From Phlebopus portentosus (Eukaryota; Basidiomycota; Agaricomycetes; Boletales; Boletinellaceae), in contig JAYXKI010000001.1 in the NCBI GenBank assembly GCA_037892935.1, forward strand, positions 3,038,001-3,102,000: 64,000 bases of DNA. Direction: 5' to 3'. Both the position numbers and the translations under genes were made by a program. A model generated the notes under the pieces. The model saw only the letters and a list, made by a program, of their open reading frames with translations, did no database searches and was not told the DNA's origin. Positions within the stretch are counted from its first letter, which is position 1, and every line of letters begins with the position of its first letter. This document shows positions 25,182-36,479 of this stretch, piece by piece.

Positions 25182-25629
25182 GACGGGCTTTTAACTGTGT
25201 ATCTGATAACTTGCGGGGTATCTGGCTACTTATGCAATGGCTTGTAACCTACTTGTCACGATGCAGCCGAAGATGGCTCTGTATGCTCTGTATGGTCCTC
25301 CCTTTGCGTCTAATTGAATGATGCATTTCTGTGCTGCCAATACCCTTGGCTGAATGCATGTGGTCGATGTGAATCGATTTGAGAATGCCGAGGAGTTCAA
25401 ATTCGGGCGTTGATGGTATGATACAGTGCGATGAAGTGCGACTCTTTGGCAACAGTGCGACCTGCAGGAGTGTTGTTGACTATTCGCGAGTGGACCGATT
25501 TTGCTTCTTTGGTGGTTTCTGGTTTTGACGTTGATCTGTCATCCATCGTCACATTCATAACGCGTCGCTCCGAAGCTCTCTTCCTCCTCCTCCTCCTCCT
25601 CCTCTCACCACCATCTCGTCCGGTCGACG
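25182..25629. other. Intergenic, promoter of PUF gene
   Basis: A 448-bp gap. It ends in a pyrimidine-rich stretch with a TCC microsatellite immediately before the PUF start. Confidence 0.45.
25581..25604 (+). repeat. (TCC)n microsatellite
   Basis: About seven TCC units, 25 bp upstream of the PUF start codon, in what is probably the 5' UTR or core promoter. Confidence 0.85.
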
Positions 25630-28350
25630 ATGCAGTCCTCTTCAGCCTCGTCCCCATTCCGTCAGCAGTTTCTTCCTCTCCCAGACGCTCATATTCGTGC
25701 ACGTCAACACTCCGCTCCTTCTTCTACCTCACTGAACGCATCCATTTGGGCCCCGCAACCCCAGTCACCGGGTGGCACATGGCCAAAAGACATCCAGGAA
25801 TACGGTGATCCCTCTTGTCTTGCTAATAATGGGCTCGCAGAGCCTCGGCATGGCTTTTTCCCTGTTGACGATAGGCCTTTCTCGAAGGAAGACGTCTTTG
25901 GTCTTCCCTGTGGCACCCACCCGATCACCCAGACCCGGGTTGGTGCAATTGGAGAAGGAAGGCGGAATGAGCTTCCTTTCCGTGAAGCAGAGGTATGTCT
26001 GCGTTTTCTGGGTGCGATGCTGAGAATAATCACGCATATGTCCACATTTGCACATTTTGATCGCTGATCAAACCTCTTCCGGAATGACAGCATGTAGAGC
26101 TGCTCTTGCGTTCTCTCAATCTGAACTCCCCTGCACCAGAGCAGCTATCTCCTTCCGTAGACTTTGACATTTCACCTTCCACGTCTTCGTCCTTCCCCAC
26201 TACTCCGGTTGAGAGCTCACCTACGACGCCACGCTCTTCTGATTCACTTTTCCATCAACAAAATGAATATGGAGTATCAAATAGCGTTGGCCTCGGCTTA
26301 TCGTCTCAGCCTGGTATGATGCCAGCTATACAGAGGAATCCTCAAGAGCCGTATTGGAATGAACCGAGTTATTCTTTATCGCGTGACAATCATTCGCATA
26401 ACCAAGCGTTTCCTCCGGCTGCATCGGGGCCGTGTGAGCGTCTCTCCGGGCACAGGACCTCGATAGGCTTTCCTACTGCATTGAGCGCTGAGCATCGCCG
26501 TGCGGCTACCCTCGATTGGCACCAGCAGTCTCTTTCAGAGCCACTTGGATGGCCAAACTTGACGCCTCCATTGGACAGTGGGCCATTTGGACTTTGTGAC
26601 TTCGATTTAGCGAGTACTGGTCCCATTGACTTCGGAAGAGTTGGAAATCCCACTGGTGCTTCCGGAGCAATAAACTGTCGTCAACAGCAGGGTCCTGCAT
26701 CAACCGAGGTTGGTGCAAGTCAAGCATATACAATATGGATATCTGATTATATGCGTTCAGCCAATCAATTTCTTATCACTTCTCCATCCATCTTCAACGC
26801 CGCCGTATGCACTCTTTGTCGCTCGCATTGTCAAATCTTCGGACCAACAAGCTTCTATCTTCTTACAACAAAAGCTTAAGGTCGCTGATGAGAAGGAAAG
26901 GGCAAAAATCGTGGATGCCATTTGCACTCGAGGCACTGAAATGATGTCCCATCGGCAAGTACTATTATTCAATTTATACGCGTAAAATCTTGGACTAAAT
27001 TCATTCTGACAGCTTTGGAAACTGGGCTGTTCAACGATGCCTTGAGGCCGCATCGTCGGCAGAAGAACGTAGAAAGATTGCTGCTTGTATGAGGTAAACA
27101 ATCACATCATTATTTGGATTGCCCCAAGTTTACCGTATGTCTCAGGGGAAATGTAGTCGAGCTCGCTACCAATTGCTATGGTTGCCATGTACTTCAAAAA
27201 GCTCTTGACTGCGAAGAGGACATTAGACTCTTAATTGTTTCCGAATTACTTCTTGGCGACCCAGCAAAAACACTCATCAACAAGCACGCTTCCCATGTTT
27301 GGAGCAAGGTAGATAATGCCATTGGACCTCTACCCTATTACTGACATCTTTTGAGATCATGGAGCTCAGTTGGACGCCTCCTGCTCCACCCATCTTCGCT
27401 TAGTACGTTATTCTCCCACTCATTAGTGTAAGCTAAGTTGAACGAACTATTCAGCGTCAACAAAGCGCTTCAAGGCAAGTGGGCTTCTCTGGCTTGCCAC
27501 GAGACCGGTTCGCTTGTTGTACAGGTTCGATCTGAAACGTTTTATCCATAGAATATGGTCTCATTGAATCATATGACAGCATGCGTTTGAGAATCTTGAA
27601 GAATCGGCGAAGGACGGCATCGTTGATGAGCTTCTGAATCGTGGCCCGGCCGTTTTTGCGGAAGTCGCCAAGAATCAATGGGGTTCATACTGCATCCAGC
27701 ATAGTCGGTGCTCCCTCTATGTTAAATATACTGATACGCTAATATGCTATTTTCAGTACTCGAGCATGGAAGCTTGAAGCATCGAGATCTTGCTCTATCA
27801 CTTCTTCTTTTCGGTCTCCTGGAATTCGCGACAAATGAACAGGGATTCAAGTCCGTTACGAAGGCTCTCAAGGAGGGAGGTAAAGATGCTCTGGACAAGT
27901 TCGTCAACAGAATGCGGGAGTCACCTGCTGGGTTTGTGACCGAATCTGGCGAAGTGAGATCGTAGCTTACTTTGTTGACAGCGGCCGCAGAGCTATCATC
28001 GTTGATCTGGCTTTGTCCACCACTGGTAGCCAGCTCATCGCGAGCATACTTCCCAATGTTCGTCTGCCCTTTTCTTTTCTTACGCTTTCCACTGAGGCTC
28101 ACTGACGTGTCTTGCTCAGATCGACAAAAATCATCGTGCCATGTTGTACGATGCGGTCAGTCCATATCGGGTCACAGCTCATTTCTCGACCTAATCTCTA
28201 TATCAGATTCGGGGCCACATTGTCACTCTGCGAGGCTGTAAGACCGGTTCCAAAGTTATTTGGCTTTTGTACGTCCATGGGCTTTGTACTAAGATTCGCG
28301 TGCTCGCAACTTACATATTCTCTAGTGACAGAATGGTACTGTCTGTCTGA
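25630..28350 (+). CDS. Pumilio-family (PUF) RNA-binding protein
   Basis: PUF proteins bind 3' UTRs of mRNAs and repress or localise them. The gene begins MQSSSASSPFRQQFLPLPDA and has a long low-complexity Ser/Pro/Thr N-terminus with a VELLLRSLNLNSP element. The C-terminal half contains eight degenerate repeats, whose cores read FGNWAVQ, CYGCHVLQ, HASHVWSK, TGSLVVQ, WGSYCIQ, QGFKSVT, TGSQLIA and TGSKVIW. The intervening helices (for example ERAKIVDAICTRGTEMMSHR, LVVQHAFENLEESAKDGIVD) fit the PUF solenoid. Ends DRMVLSV at TGA 28348-28350 after a last intron inside IWLF. About eight exons. Only about half the repeats keep canonical base-reading residues. Family is sure; which yeast PUF it corresponds to is not. 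Confidence 0.86.
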
Positions 28351-29210
28351 CGATTCAGCTGTCGCCTTCCTCACAGATCTGTCTGCAGCGCGCTTACTAC
28401 GGTTCTTAACCGTCGGCACACAATGCACTTCCTTAACATGCTCCCAAATATCATCACCGGACATCTCGTTATACCGCATCTGATTGTGAATGGATACGAT
28501 ACGAAACTTGCAATAAAAGAACACAATCTGGACGCCAAATCAGCACTGAAATTTGAAGCACAATCCATAACATCTGTTGGCTTTACAACGGCCAAACTTA
28601 TTCGATCATTCGACTCGGCTACCATCTTTTTTTCCGTATTACCAGCATATTCATAATCTTCGGAATCGACGCTATACCATAAGCATATCACCAACAAGAC
28701 GCTGAAAGAGTGACCAGCAGTTCCCTTCATTATTGCATTGCTCAATAACCTGCAATCGTTCTCGCTCGCATTTGCATTCGAAACACCATTGCCACGCATA
28801 ATCGCAGTTTTGTCCTGTTCTGAAGTCATCGGTAGGAGGAGAAGATGATTACATTCGTTTGTACTGTACATTCTGTCGTGTTCTGAGAGTTGCTGTAAAA
28901 TACAACATGACGAGAATTGTCGCTTGAGGGGATGTAAACCCCCGCTTCGTGCGTGAGTAGAAGGGCGAACGTGTGTGAGCAAGTACTAGCACTAGCAGAA
29001 TAGAAGCGGGGAGACGTTCGAGGAGCCGCTGAGCCGAGCCGGGGAAGACCAGTCAATTGACGTCACGGCTGATACCAAGTAGTACATACAATACATACAC
29101 TAGTATTCGGATTCATGATATGATGATATCATCCGTGTACATGACGTGAGCGGGTTAGTATATTGTATATTGTATATTGTATATATATGCATTATATATG
29201 ATATATATAT
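28351..29210. other. Long intergenic with AT-rich microsatellite
   Basis: An 860-bp gap. A minus-strand open frame (ATG at 28871, 167 codons) crosses it but shows no family features. Toward the right the sequence becomes strongly AT-rich ahead of the RhoGEF gene. Confidence 0.4.
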
Positions 29211-29212
29211 AT
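29158..29212. repeat. TATATTG/TA microsatellite
   Basis: Four tandem TATTGTA-type units grade into alternating TA sequence. It lies about 70 bp upstream of the chosen RhoGEF start and could act as TATA-rich promoter DNA. Confidence 0.8.
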
Positions 29213-29282
29213 GGTCAGACACACACACTTACTCCCGCATCTCTCCTCCTGTCCGTCCGTCGTCCAGCTACTTGTGTTGCCA

Positions 29283-32200
29283 ATGCCAGCGGCTGCAGTC
29301 GCGGCAACACGCCCACTTCCAACGGTCATACAGCCAACGGAGGCCGAATCTCGTCGACGTCGTCGTGTCGTCTCTTTCTCTTCCGACAGCATCCCCTCCA
29401 ATTCAAATCCACACAGCGGCGAATCTTGGTTTCATGTCTCTACCTCACAATCCTCCCGGTCCTCTATTTCCGCTCACCATCCCCTCCCAAAAGGCGCCCG
29501 GCCTGCTTCGCCACAGCCAACGCGCATAACCGAGCTTGATTCTCCCTCCCATGCACAAACTTCTCATCGCGACGCATCCTCTCTCAAGCGCTCGGGAACA
29601 TTTTCGTCTTGGAAACTGGAATGGAGGGGATTTCAAAAGGTTGTGAAATGGGCGATTCTGGGAGACAAATCGCATGATTCCCAAAGGCGCCGCAAGCAGA
29701 GTTCTCGAGCGAATAAAAATAGTAGCTACGGAGACTGTACAAATTCCTCTGAACAACGCGAGGCTATATCTTACAGATTACACGAGGATTTGCCTCGGGA
29801 TCGTTCAGACTATGGGGTCTCACCATATATCTGTGCATCCCCTACATCGCCACTTTCTCCTACAACCTCGGCCACGTGCGTCGATACATTGCAGCAGGAA
29901 CGGTGTTATTGGCATTCCGATTTCTATCACGGCCATGGCGAGGGTTTTTCGGATTCTGAGGTGCATTTTCCATTAGAGGGTCCACCCTGTATTTCAGGTG
30001 AAATGCTGAGAGGACAGAGAAGCATTTTTCAGGTGAGCTCCTGATACTCTTCTTGGTCTTGGACAACTCAACTCCTTCCGTACTTTATTACCCATTCCTA
30101 TCTTATATTGCTATCCGTTCTTCGAATCGCCTGGTTCCTTTCAACTCATCACTATTCACATCTGCACATGTATTTAGTGTCAGTTCTGATCTTTTCCTTT
30201 CATTCATTAGGCATCAAAGCATGGATCCCACGTGCAAGAGTTCAGATACACGAACGTACGGCGCGCAACGTCGGAACTGGGTCATGGTCACCCCTACGGG
30301 AGTTCATTTGACATGCGCGACACGTTCTCCAACGTAGCCCATTCCACCACATCGCTCGACAGCTCTTACGACCGGCCTCGGCGCTCTCGCGTTGCTCATT
30401 CTGATATTGGCCATTCGAGCTACGTGGAATACATGCCAGTTGCTGGATTTTCTTCGACTCAGTGCTTATCGAACGGCCATGATAGTGCATACGTCAGGTC
30501 AGGAGCAGATACTCGCGCCTTCAGGAATTTTCGTTCTATACAGTCAGCAACCGTCCTACCTGTAAGCACAGCTAGCACCGGTTCACCTCTGACCTCACAC
30601 CGACGTCCGCGGAAGCTTCGAAAAAGTCTTAGGGCAATGCCGCTTTCTGATAAACGAGCGAGTCAACTGGCTCTGAGTTATTCGCTTCCACCGATGGTTC
30701 CCAGAAAAAAAGCGTCGACCTCGAAAGGCACTGCGTATGATTCTCTCTCTCCAGAAACGCATTTACCTCCCAGGCCTCAGCCCAGACAGCCGCGAAAGCT
30801 GAAGAAGAAACCGTCACCCGCCCTACCCCCTCTTCCACGCGCGAATAGCAGCGACAACTATGGAGATCCGCCGCCTGTACCCCCCAAAACCAATTTCATT
30901 CTCCAGGAGGTACACGTAAGTGATTTAAGCGATCTAAAACTATCGCAGCATACAGATATCGCTTTTTTTGCTGTTAGGAGGCTCCTGTGACCCCTGTATC
31001 GCACTGTTATAGGTCTGATGCTAGCGCTGAATCTCCACCGGCTCTCACGGATGCTTCAGCTTCCACTTCACCCGACGACGAGCTGCATTCCTCTCATCAG
31101 GGATCCTCCATAACCTCCGAGCACCTGAGTGACGAAGAGAAATTTGATCTTCCGGTCAAACGGCCTTCGTTATTACGAACCGAATCAAATAGGCGCTGGA
31201 CCGTGGCTATTGCGGACGTACCAGACGATTTATTCATCGAGGAATTAGAGCGTCTCCGCCGAATGGGTTTACGAGCTGGTGATATTCACAGTGTCTGTAG
31301 TGTGTCTCATGCAGGCTACGCTCTTTCGTCTAGAAAGGAAGCTCACAGAGGGTATCTTGATGGCGGGGAACATTTAGAAGTGAAGCAGACCGGGAAATTA
31401 AGCACACCGGATGCTGTTTTAATTCAACAAGTGGACACGGAGGACGAAATGGAATGGTTATTTGCTCGTCGAGCCATTCTTTGCTGCCGGGAGTTGGTGA
31501 GAACAGAAAGGAGCTATCAAGAGCGGCTGCAGGAGTTGGCCGATGGCAACGTGAGGAGTCTGACATCCATCAAATAGAGTAAGCTGACTTCGGCATTGCT
31601 AGGTTTCTGATGCTGTGCCTGCGTTGCTCCTACAGTATTTACCTGGTGTTATTGGAGCGTCCAAGATCTTGAGTGCTAAGTTCAATGAGGACATGTCCGC
31701 GGCTGGAGTGGCCGCTGCTTTCCTGAGCGTGATAACAACCTTGGAACGTGCTTTGGTCACTTGGTCCGGAGTTGTTGGCGAGTTCTTTGGGGGGACTGCT
31801 AATCCGACGAGCAGCGTAAAGCGCAAGCGAGACTTGACTGTTCCGGGATTCATCGCGGAAGAGGAAATGCACACGGAATCTGGCGCCGTGAAAGTACGCT
31901 GTATGTCGGTGCATGGTCATGACAAGTCATATATCGCACGATCGTCCTCCGCGCGTGTCCTAAGTACTGGGGTAATTTCGGCCAGCTCGACTTCTCATTG
32001 GCTATTTCGCCCGGCCTTTACTCAAGGTACTCCGGAAGTGCCCCATAGGGAGACCACCTCTTTATTGCGTAAAAGCCTACGTCGGACCGATTTCGAAAAG
32101 GAGAGAAGCCACAAGCCGCCGTTCAGGGATCTGGCTATTCTGCCGACGCAGCGTGTCACTAGATATGCACTTTTGTACAAAGGTGTGTACAGGTGACAAA

Positions 32201-32371
32201 AATTTGTGCCAACAATATTAAAACGAACCTATATCTTTAGATTTACTCAAACACACTCCCGCCTCATCACCGACTCGTGGTTTAGTTGAGAAGGCCCTAG
32301 AGACTGCCACTATCCTCGCAAGAAAATGCGATCGGGCTCAGGACAACTCAGCTTTCCTGTTTCACCACTAA
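29283..32371 (+). CDS. RhoGEF with Dbl-homology domain and disordered N-terminus
   Basis: A guanine nucleotide exchange factor-like protein for Rho/Cdc42 GTPases. The first two thirds are low-complexity, Ser/Arg-rich, with proline stretches such as LPPRPQPRQPRKLKKKPS and PPPVPPKTNF that look like SH3 ligands. The DH domain starts ARRAILCCRELVRTERSYQE (CR1), continues LPGVIGASKILSAKF and LERALVTWSGVVGEFF, and ends with the CR3 motif DLAILPTQRVTRYALLYKDL plus LVEKALETATILARKCD. A basic insertion of about 100 residues separates the two DH halves. Only about ten residues follow, ending SAFLFHH, so no PH domain is visible. An in-frame ATG at 29211 would add 24 residues, but the interval is pyrimidine-rich like a 5' UTR. 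About six exons. Confidence 0.8.
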
Positions 32372-32919
32372 TTTTCTTGATGGTTTTCTTATTCTTCTAT
32401 CTCAAGCACGTGTACCAATAAGGCATTGCAGTTAACATGACTCATCTCATCGCATTCATTCATCACTCCAAGTCGTCATTCCTATCGCTTGCTATGCTAC
32501 TCATTCTGGGCTTATGTAGTTACTTCTTGTCATCGCTCTTTAAATTATAGATTACGATCATAATCAACAATCACTTGAATATCATTTGCTACCATTTGTC
32601 TTTCAGTTATTTTCCAGTTTGTTTCAATGCTCGTCCGTACACGCTTTATTAATATACTCAGTATTCGGACGTGCGCTGTCAAAACCTTTTGTACATATTG
32701 CAAATTACGGTACAAGTACAAGTCGCGACTTCAACATAGAACTCAGAAAGTTGATTGTTGTAATGAGCGTGAACTGGGAAGACAATCGGATGAAAACTAC
32801 TTGAGAGATGAATGAAAAGCAAAGAGCGTCGGATTGATCGGTAAATGGACGAGAAGCATAACCACATGAAAACAACAAAGACCAGAGAATTTCCCGGGTA
32901 TAGACGATATTCAGGACTT
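32372..32919. other. Intergenic, convergent gene ends
   Basis: A 548-bp AT-richer gap between the 3' ends of the RhoGEF and NBR1-like genes. No gene seen. Confidence 0.45.
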
Positions 32920-35900
32920 TCAGTGACCTTCATCGTCTGTGCTCTGTTCGTCGTAAAGGACGACGTATTCTTCGTCGGGATGAGCCACACGTGGCGGACC
33001 TGCAAACTCGCGAGAAGCTTCCCAGTACTCCTCATCGGAAGCGGTATCAAAGTCGTCCAGCAAGGACCCAGCGCTGTCCATGTCCGATGAAGGGACTGAC
33101 ATCGTCGGGGTGGCTGGGACAGAGGTCGATCGGACTAAGTCAGAAACTGTAACCACTTCGTTCTGGCTGATAGAGTTTGCCCTAGCGTTTGACGGCTCGG
33201 GCATGACAACCTCAGAGGCAGTAAGTGATTCATGGCTGAAAGAGGGACTGCTTGGAGCGTGGACCGAGATCCTGAAAGAAAGAATTGCATATAAGAAGCG
33301 AGTCGTAAAAGATACTGCAGAAATGATACTTACTCGCACCAAACACTATGACCAAATGGCTCTGAACCATCACTCAGGCGCCAGTATCCGACATACTTGC
33401 CAGGGATCTCCGGAGCTTTCATATCAAAGGCGGTCACCTCAACCGTAACTCCCTCTTCGACCTTCCCAACGTGGTAGCTAAGAGGAGCAGTTTCAAACGC
33501 CGGCATGCGGTCGCCAGCGACGAAGATGATGCAAGTCGATTCTGGCCAAGCAGTTTCGCCGTCGTTGCGGACACGCCAGCATTTCACAAATTCAGCTCCT
33601 GCAGGGAATACTTGTCCATCCTCGATATTTACATCAGACACGTAGGTGGCTCGGAGTTCAGGCCTCTGATGAGGCACAGGATGATTTGATATGAAAGTCT
33701 TGAAAAGAGATGGCAGCGTCGGGAAGTCCGCTCTAGCCTGCATCGTCTCCTCAGCCTCCGCGCTAGGCTCGCCAGCTTTCAGAGGCTCGTCGCGCCATAG
33801 CTCTGCGAGCTGCCGTACCGTTTCCGTCGACGTGCCTGGAGCAAACGTTGGAGGGGTAGGCAGCACAGGCATCGCAACTGGGGGTTCAGTCGTCTCGACT
33901 AAAGTAGTTGGCGCAACTGTAGTCACAGAAGCATCGGACTTCTCGATCTTTGCTTCTGCGTGCACTGAAGCATCACATTTCTTGGTCTTCGCCTCAGCAT
34001 GGACTGCAGCGTCAGACTTCTGAACTTCCACTTCAGCGTCCACCCCGGCATCCGCCTTTTCGATCTTCGTCTCAGCAAGGACTGCCACGTCAGCCGTTTC
34101 GGGTGCTGGATCCGTTGCTACACAGACAGCTACAGTCTGAGGCCGGGGAACAGGCTCGTCGATGAAAGATGTCCCTCCAACGCGATAGACAGTTGGTATG
34201 ATAACGTCCGGGCTACGTAGTTTCACCAGCGGATGGAGGACTGGATGTACTTCTATCGGCAACGCTTCGCACCTGCTGCACAAATCGTAATCCGGGCAGT
34301 CTGGGTGCAGGCATTTGTATCGGACGCCGCGTATAGTCGCTCCACATTCGTTGCAGCGAGCCAGGTGCTTCTTGTAGGCTCCTGGGTCACAAGGCAACTA
34401 AGTATGGTCTGATCAGAATAATATTCGCCTAGCGTAGGAAGTGTAATGCTTACAAGATCTTGGGGACTCTCAAGCTTAACGAAGGTGTGCTTCGGGTGCT
34501 GGATAGGTACGATGGAATAGCATGAGGCACCTAGTCGCAACATGCGTTATGAAAATGCTATTCTGTTTTAGCGGCCGAACTCAACTCACATGTATCAAAG
34601 TCCGGGCAAGATAAACATTTCTATACGCATAGAAACAGCAATTAAGTCTTCGCAAGCACAGAAGAAACGAAATGCATACGTAGCGAACCCCACGAATCCT
34701 TGAATCACAGAGATCGCAACTTGCACGGTGGACAACGTTATTCAGTGCATCCTCGGACGTAGCGGCACGATTAAGTCGTGGTGTTTCATCCCGGTCAAAC
34801 AACCTGTGAATGACAATTCGCCTCGGAGTTTTGAATGACATGAACTCATGCCCAGGATGATTGGCATCGCGCCGTATGAAGCACCCGTCGCAAAGATCGT
34901 AGTCTCCAAATTGAAAGTCAATCTCATACTCATAACACAACTAGAGATCCATTCACCTGGGCAGTCTAGGCACTTATGTCTGGAACCAATGATAGGGCCA
35001 TCACATGAATCGCAGATAATATTTTCATGGGTAGGCTTAGCCAGGAGCGGATGGGTTCGCACTGGATCACCAGGCTTTGCAATTTCTAAGAAAGGATGCA
35101 ATTGGCCGCCTTCTCTCTCAGCATGCTCAGCTTGATGCACACTCTTTGCATTGCGTTGGGTAACGCATTCCTCACACTAATTATATATGTTAAGATCTTG
35201 GATACCGTCTAACACTGAGAAAGCACGTACGAGGTCAAAGTGAGGACACTCCTGACACTTGAATCGAGCTCCGCGCACATTACCACCGCAGTAGTCACAA
35301 GATATGCCTTCGTGAATAGGTTTCTCATCCAGAACCGGTGGATTTATGGATGGTACGGGATGAACGAAAGCTCCCGGAATCACGACTTCATTGTTATCGT
35401 CCGCGTTCTTCTGTTCAAGAACTACGGTCGCGGGGGATAGAGTCGAAGCCATAGCTGAATCAGGAGGGGCATCACTGAATGCCGAGGTCATCACGTTATT
35501 GAAGTCACGAATAAAGTTGGACATCAGTTCCTTCATTTCCTCTTTGCCTTCCGCAACAGAGCAGCACGATTGCTGGGTTGTCTGAGAGAACATAGAGTGG
35601 CGGTTCGATCCCGCTGTGGCGGACCACCGGTCGTCAACGTCCATTGACATCGAGGATGTGCCCGTCTGCATCGGACGGCGAGGAACAGGTCTTGCCAATC
35701 TACTTGAGAACGAGCTTTCTGACGATGCCTGCCCGATAGAGGCAGCAAACGGAGGTTTGTGCGGAATCTCATCTACAACATTGAAGCGCAGCAAGCCATT
35801 CGGCCAAAGTCGACCAGAAAACGGGGCGATATGTTCGATATACTGAGCTTCATTATGGACCTCCTTGCCGACGATGACTCTGGAACCCTCAGAAGGACAG

Positions 35901-36108
35901 AACATCAGCCTCGCGAGGTAGTACGATCCTCTGATTGGGAAGACACGGTATAGCTGTGTAGACGAGTACGACGTTATCACATGCCGTGCAACGTGAGCAA
36001 AGGTAATGTACTTACCTGGCTCTGAATGGTCTCAAAGGAAGGAAAGGAGGACTCCTGGACGGTGAACCTCCTCGTCTCATTGTTGTAAGTCGCTTTGACG
36101 GTGAACAT
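32920..36108 (-). CDS. NBR1-type selective autophagy receptor (PB1, four ZZ, four-tryptophan domain, LIR)
   Basis: This cargo receptor links ubiquitinated or vacuolar-enzyme cargo to Atg8 membranes. The start MFTVKATYNNETRRFTVQES and, after one intron, LYRVFPIRGSYYLAR form a PB1 domain (about residues 1-90). Four ZZ-type zinc fingers follow: CDYCGGNVRGARFKCQECPH, CDSCDGPIIGSRHKCLDCP, CDLCDSRIRGVRYKCLSCPD and CNECGATIRGVRYKCLHPDC. Then come a repeated 13-residue segment, and the NBR1 four-tryptophan domain (KCWRVRNDGETAWPESTCII through GKYVGYWRLSDGSEPFGHSV) at roughly residues 700-810. The tail ends with acidic EEYVVLYDEQ, an Atg8-interacting motif like the YIII motif of human NBR1. About 930 residues, seven or eight exons. 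Divergent gene on the other side is RIB7 on the same strand. Family assignment is strong from domain order. Confidence 0.92.
33922..34079 (-). repeat. 39-bp minisatellite coding four 13-residue repeats in the NBR1-like gene
   Basis: Read on the minus strand, four consecutive 13-residue units start E-T-K, E-V-E, E-A-K and E-A-K, each ending D-A-x-V followed by two residues. DNA unit length is 39 bp. It sits in the linker between ZZ4 and the four-tryptophan domain and keeps the reading frame. Confidence 0.85.
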
Positions 36109-36479
36109 GGTGGCGACTGGTGGGATGGAGTGAGTCGGAGCAACGTGATGGTATCCCTTTATATCATAACGTGACCTTCATAGGATCAGCGCAGCTTACG
36201 CGTAGCCTACATACGATACGCTTGTAAACTTCACGAACGAACGAAGGATTTCTTTCTTCCAAGCTACATATTCATCGATGCAGACTGCCACTATTTACTT
36301 TTTATGGCCAATATTTGGAGCAAAGCCGACGAAAGAACAGTATGCACACGCCCTAAGTCGTCCCCGTACAAACCAAGTGCAATCCAATCCAGACGCTTGC
36401 GCGTCCATACGTGGCCGTGCTGGTCGCAGTAGATCGCAGTCGTCAGCATTTTCGCTTTTGCTGACTGAAAATGACTCTA
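36109..36479. other. Intergenic, NBR1-like promoter and RIB7 3' end
   Basis: A 371-bp gap. Open frames crossing it are extensions of the RIB7 frame past an unspliced intron and are not real coding. Confidence 0.45.

Noticed and set aside
28371..28871. A 167-codon minus-strand open frame (ATG at 28871) in the region after the PUF gene.
   Set aside because: No motif, no conserved-looking exon structure, and it overlaps the intergenic gap; the longer version begins at TTG.
35550..35623. A tRNA-like sequence with T-arm GCGGTTCGATCCCGC and partly matching acceptor arms, 74 nt long.
   Set aside because: It lies inside a coding exon of the NBR1-like gene; the anticodon stem does not pair and position 8 is C, so it looks like chance similarity.
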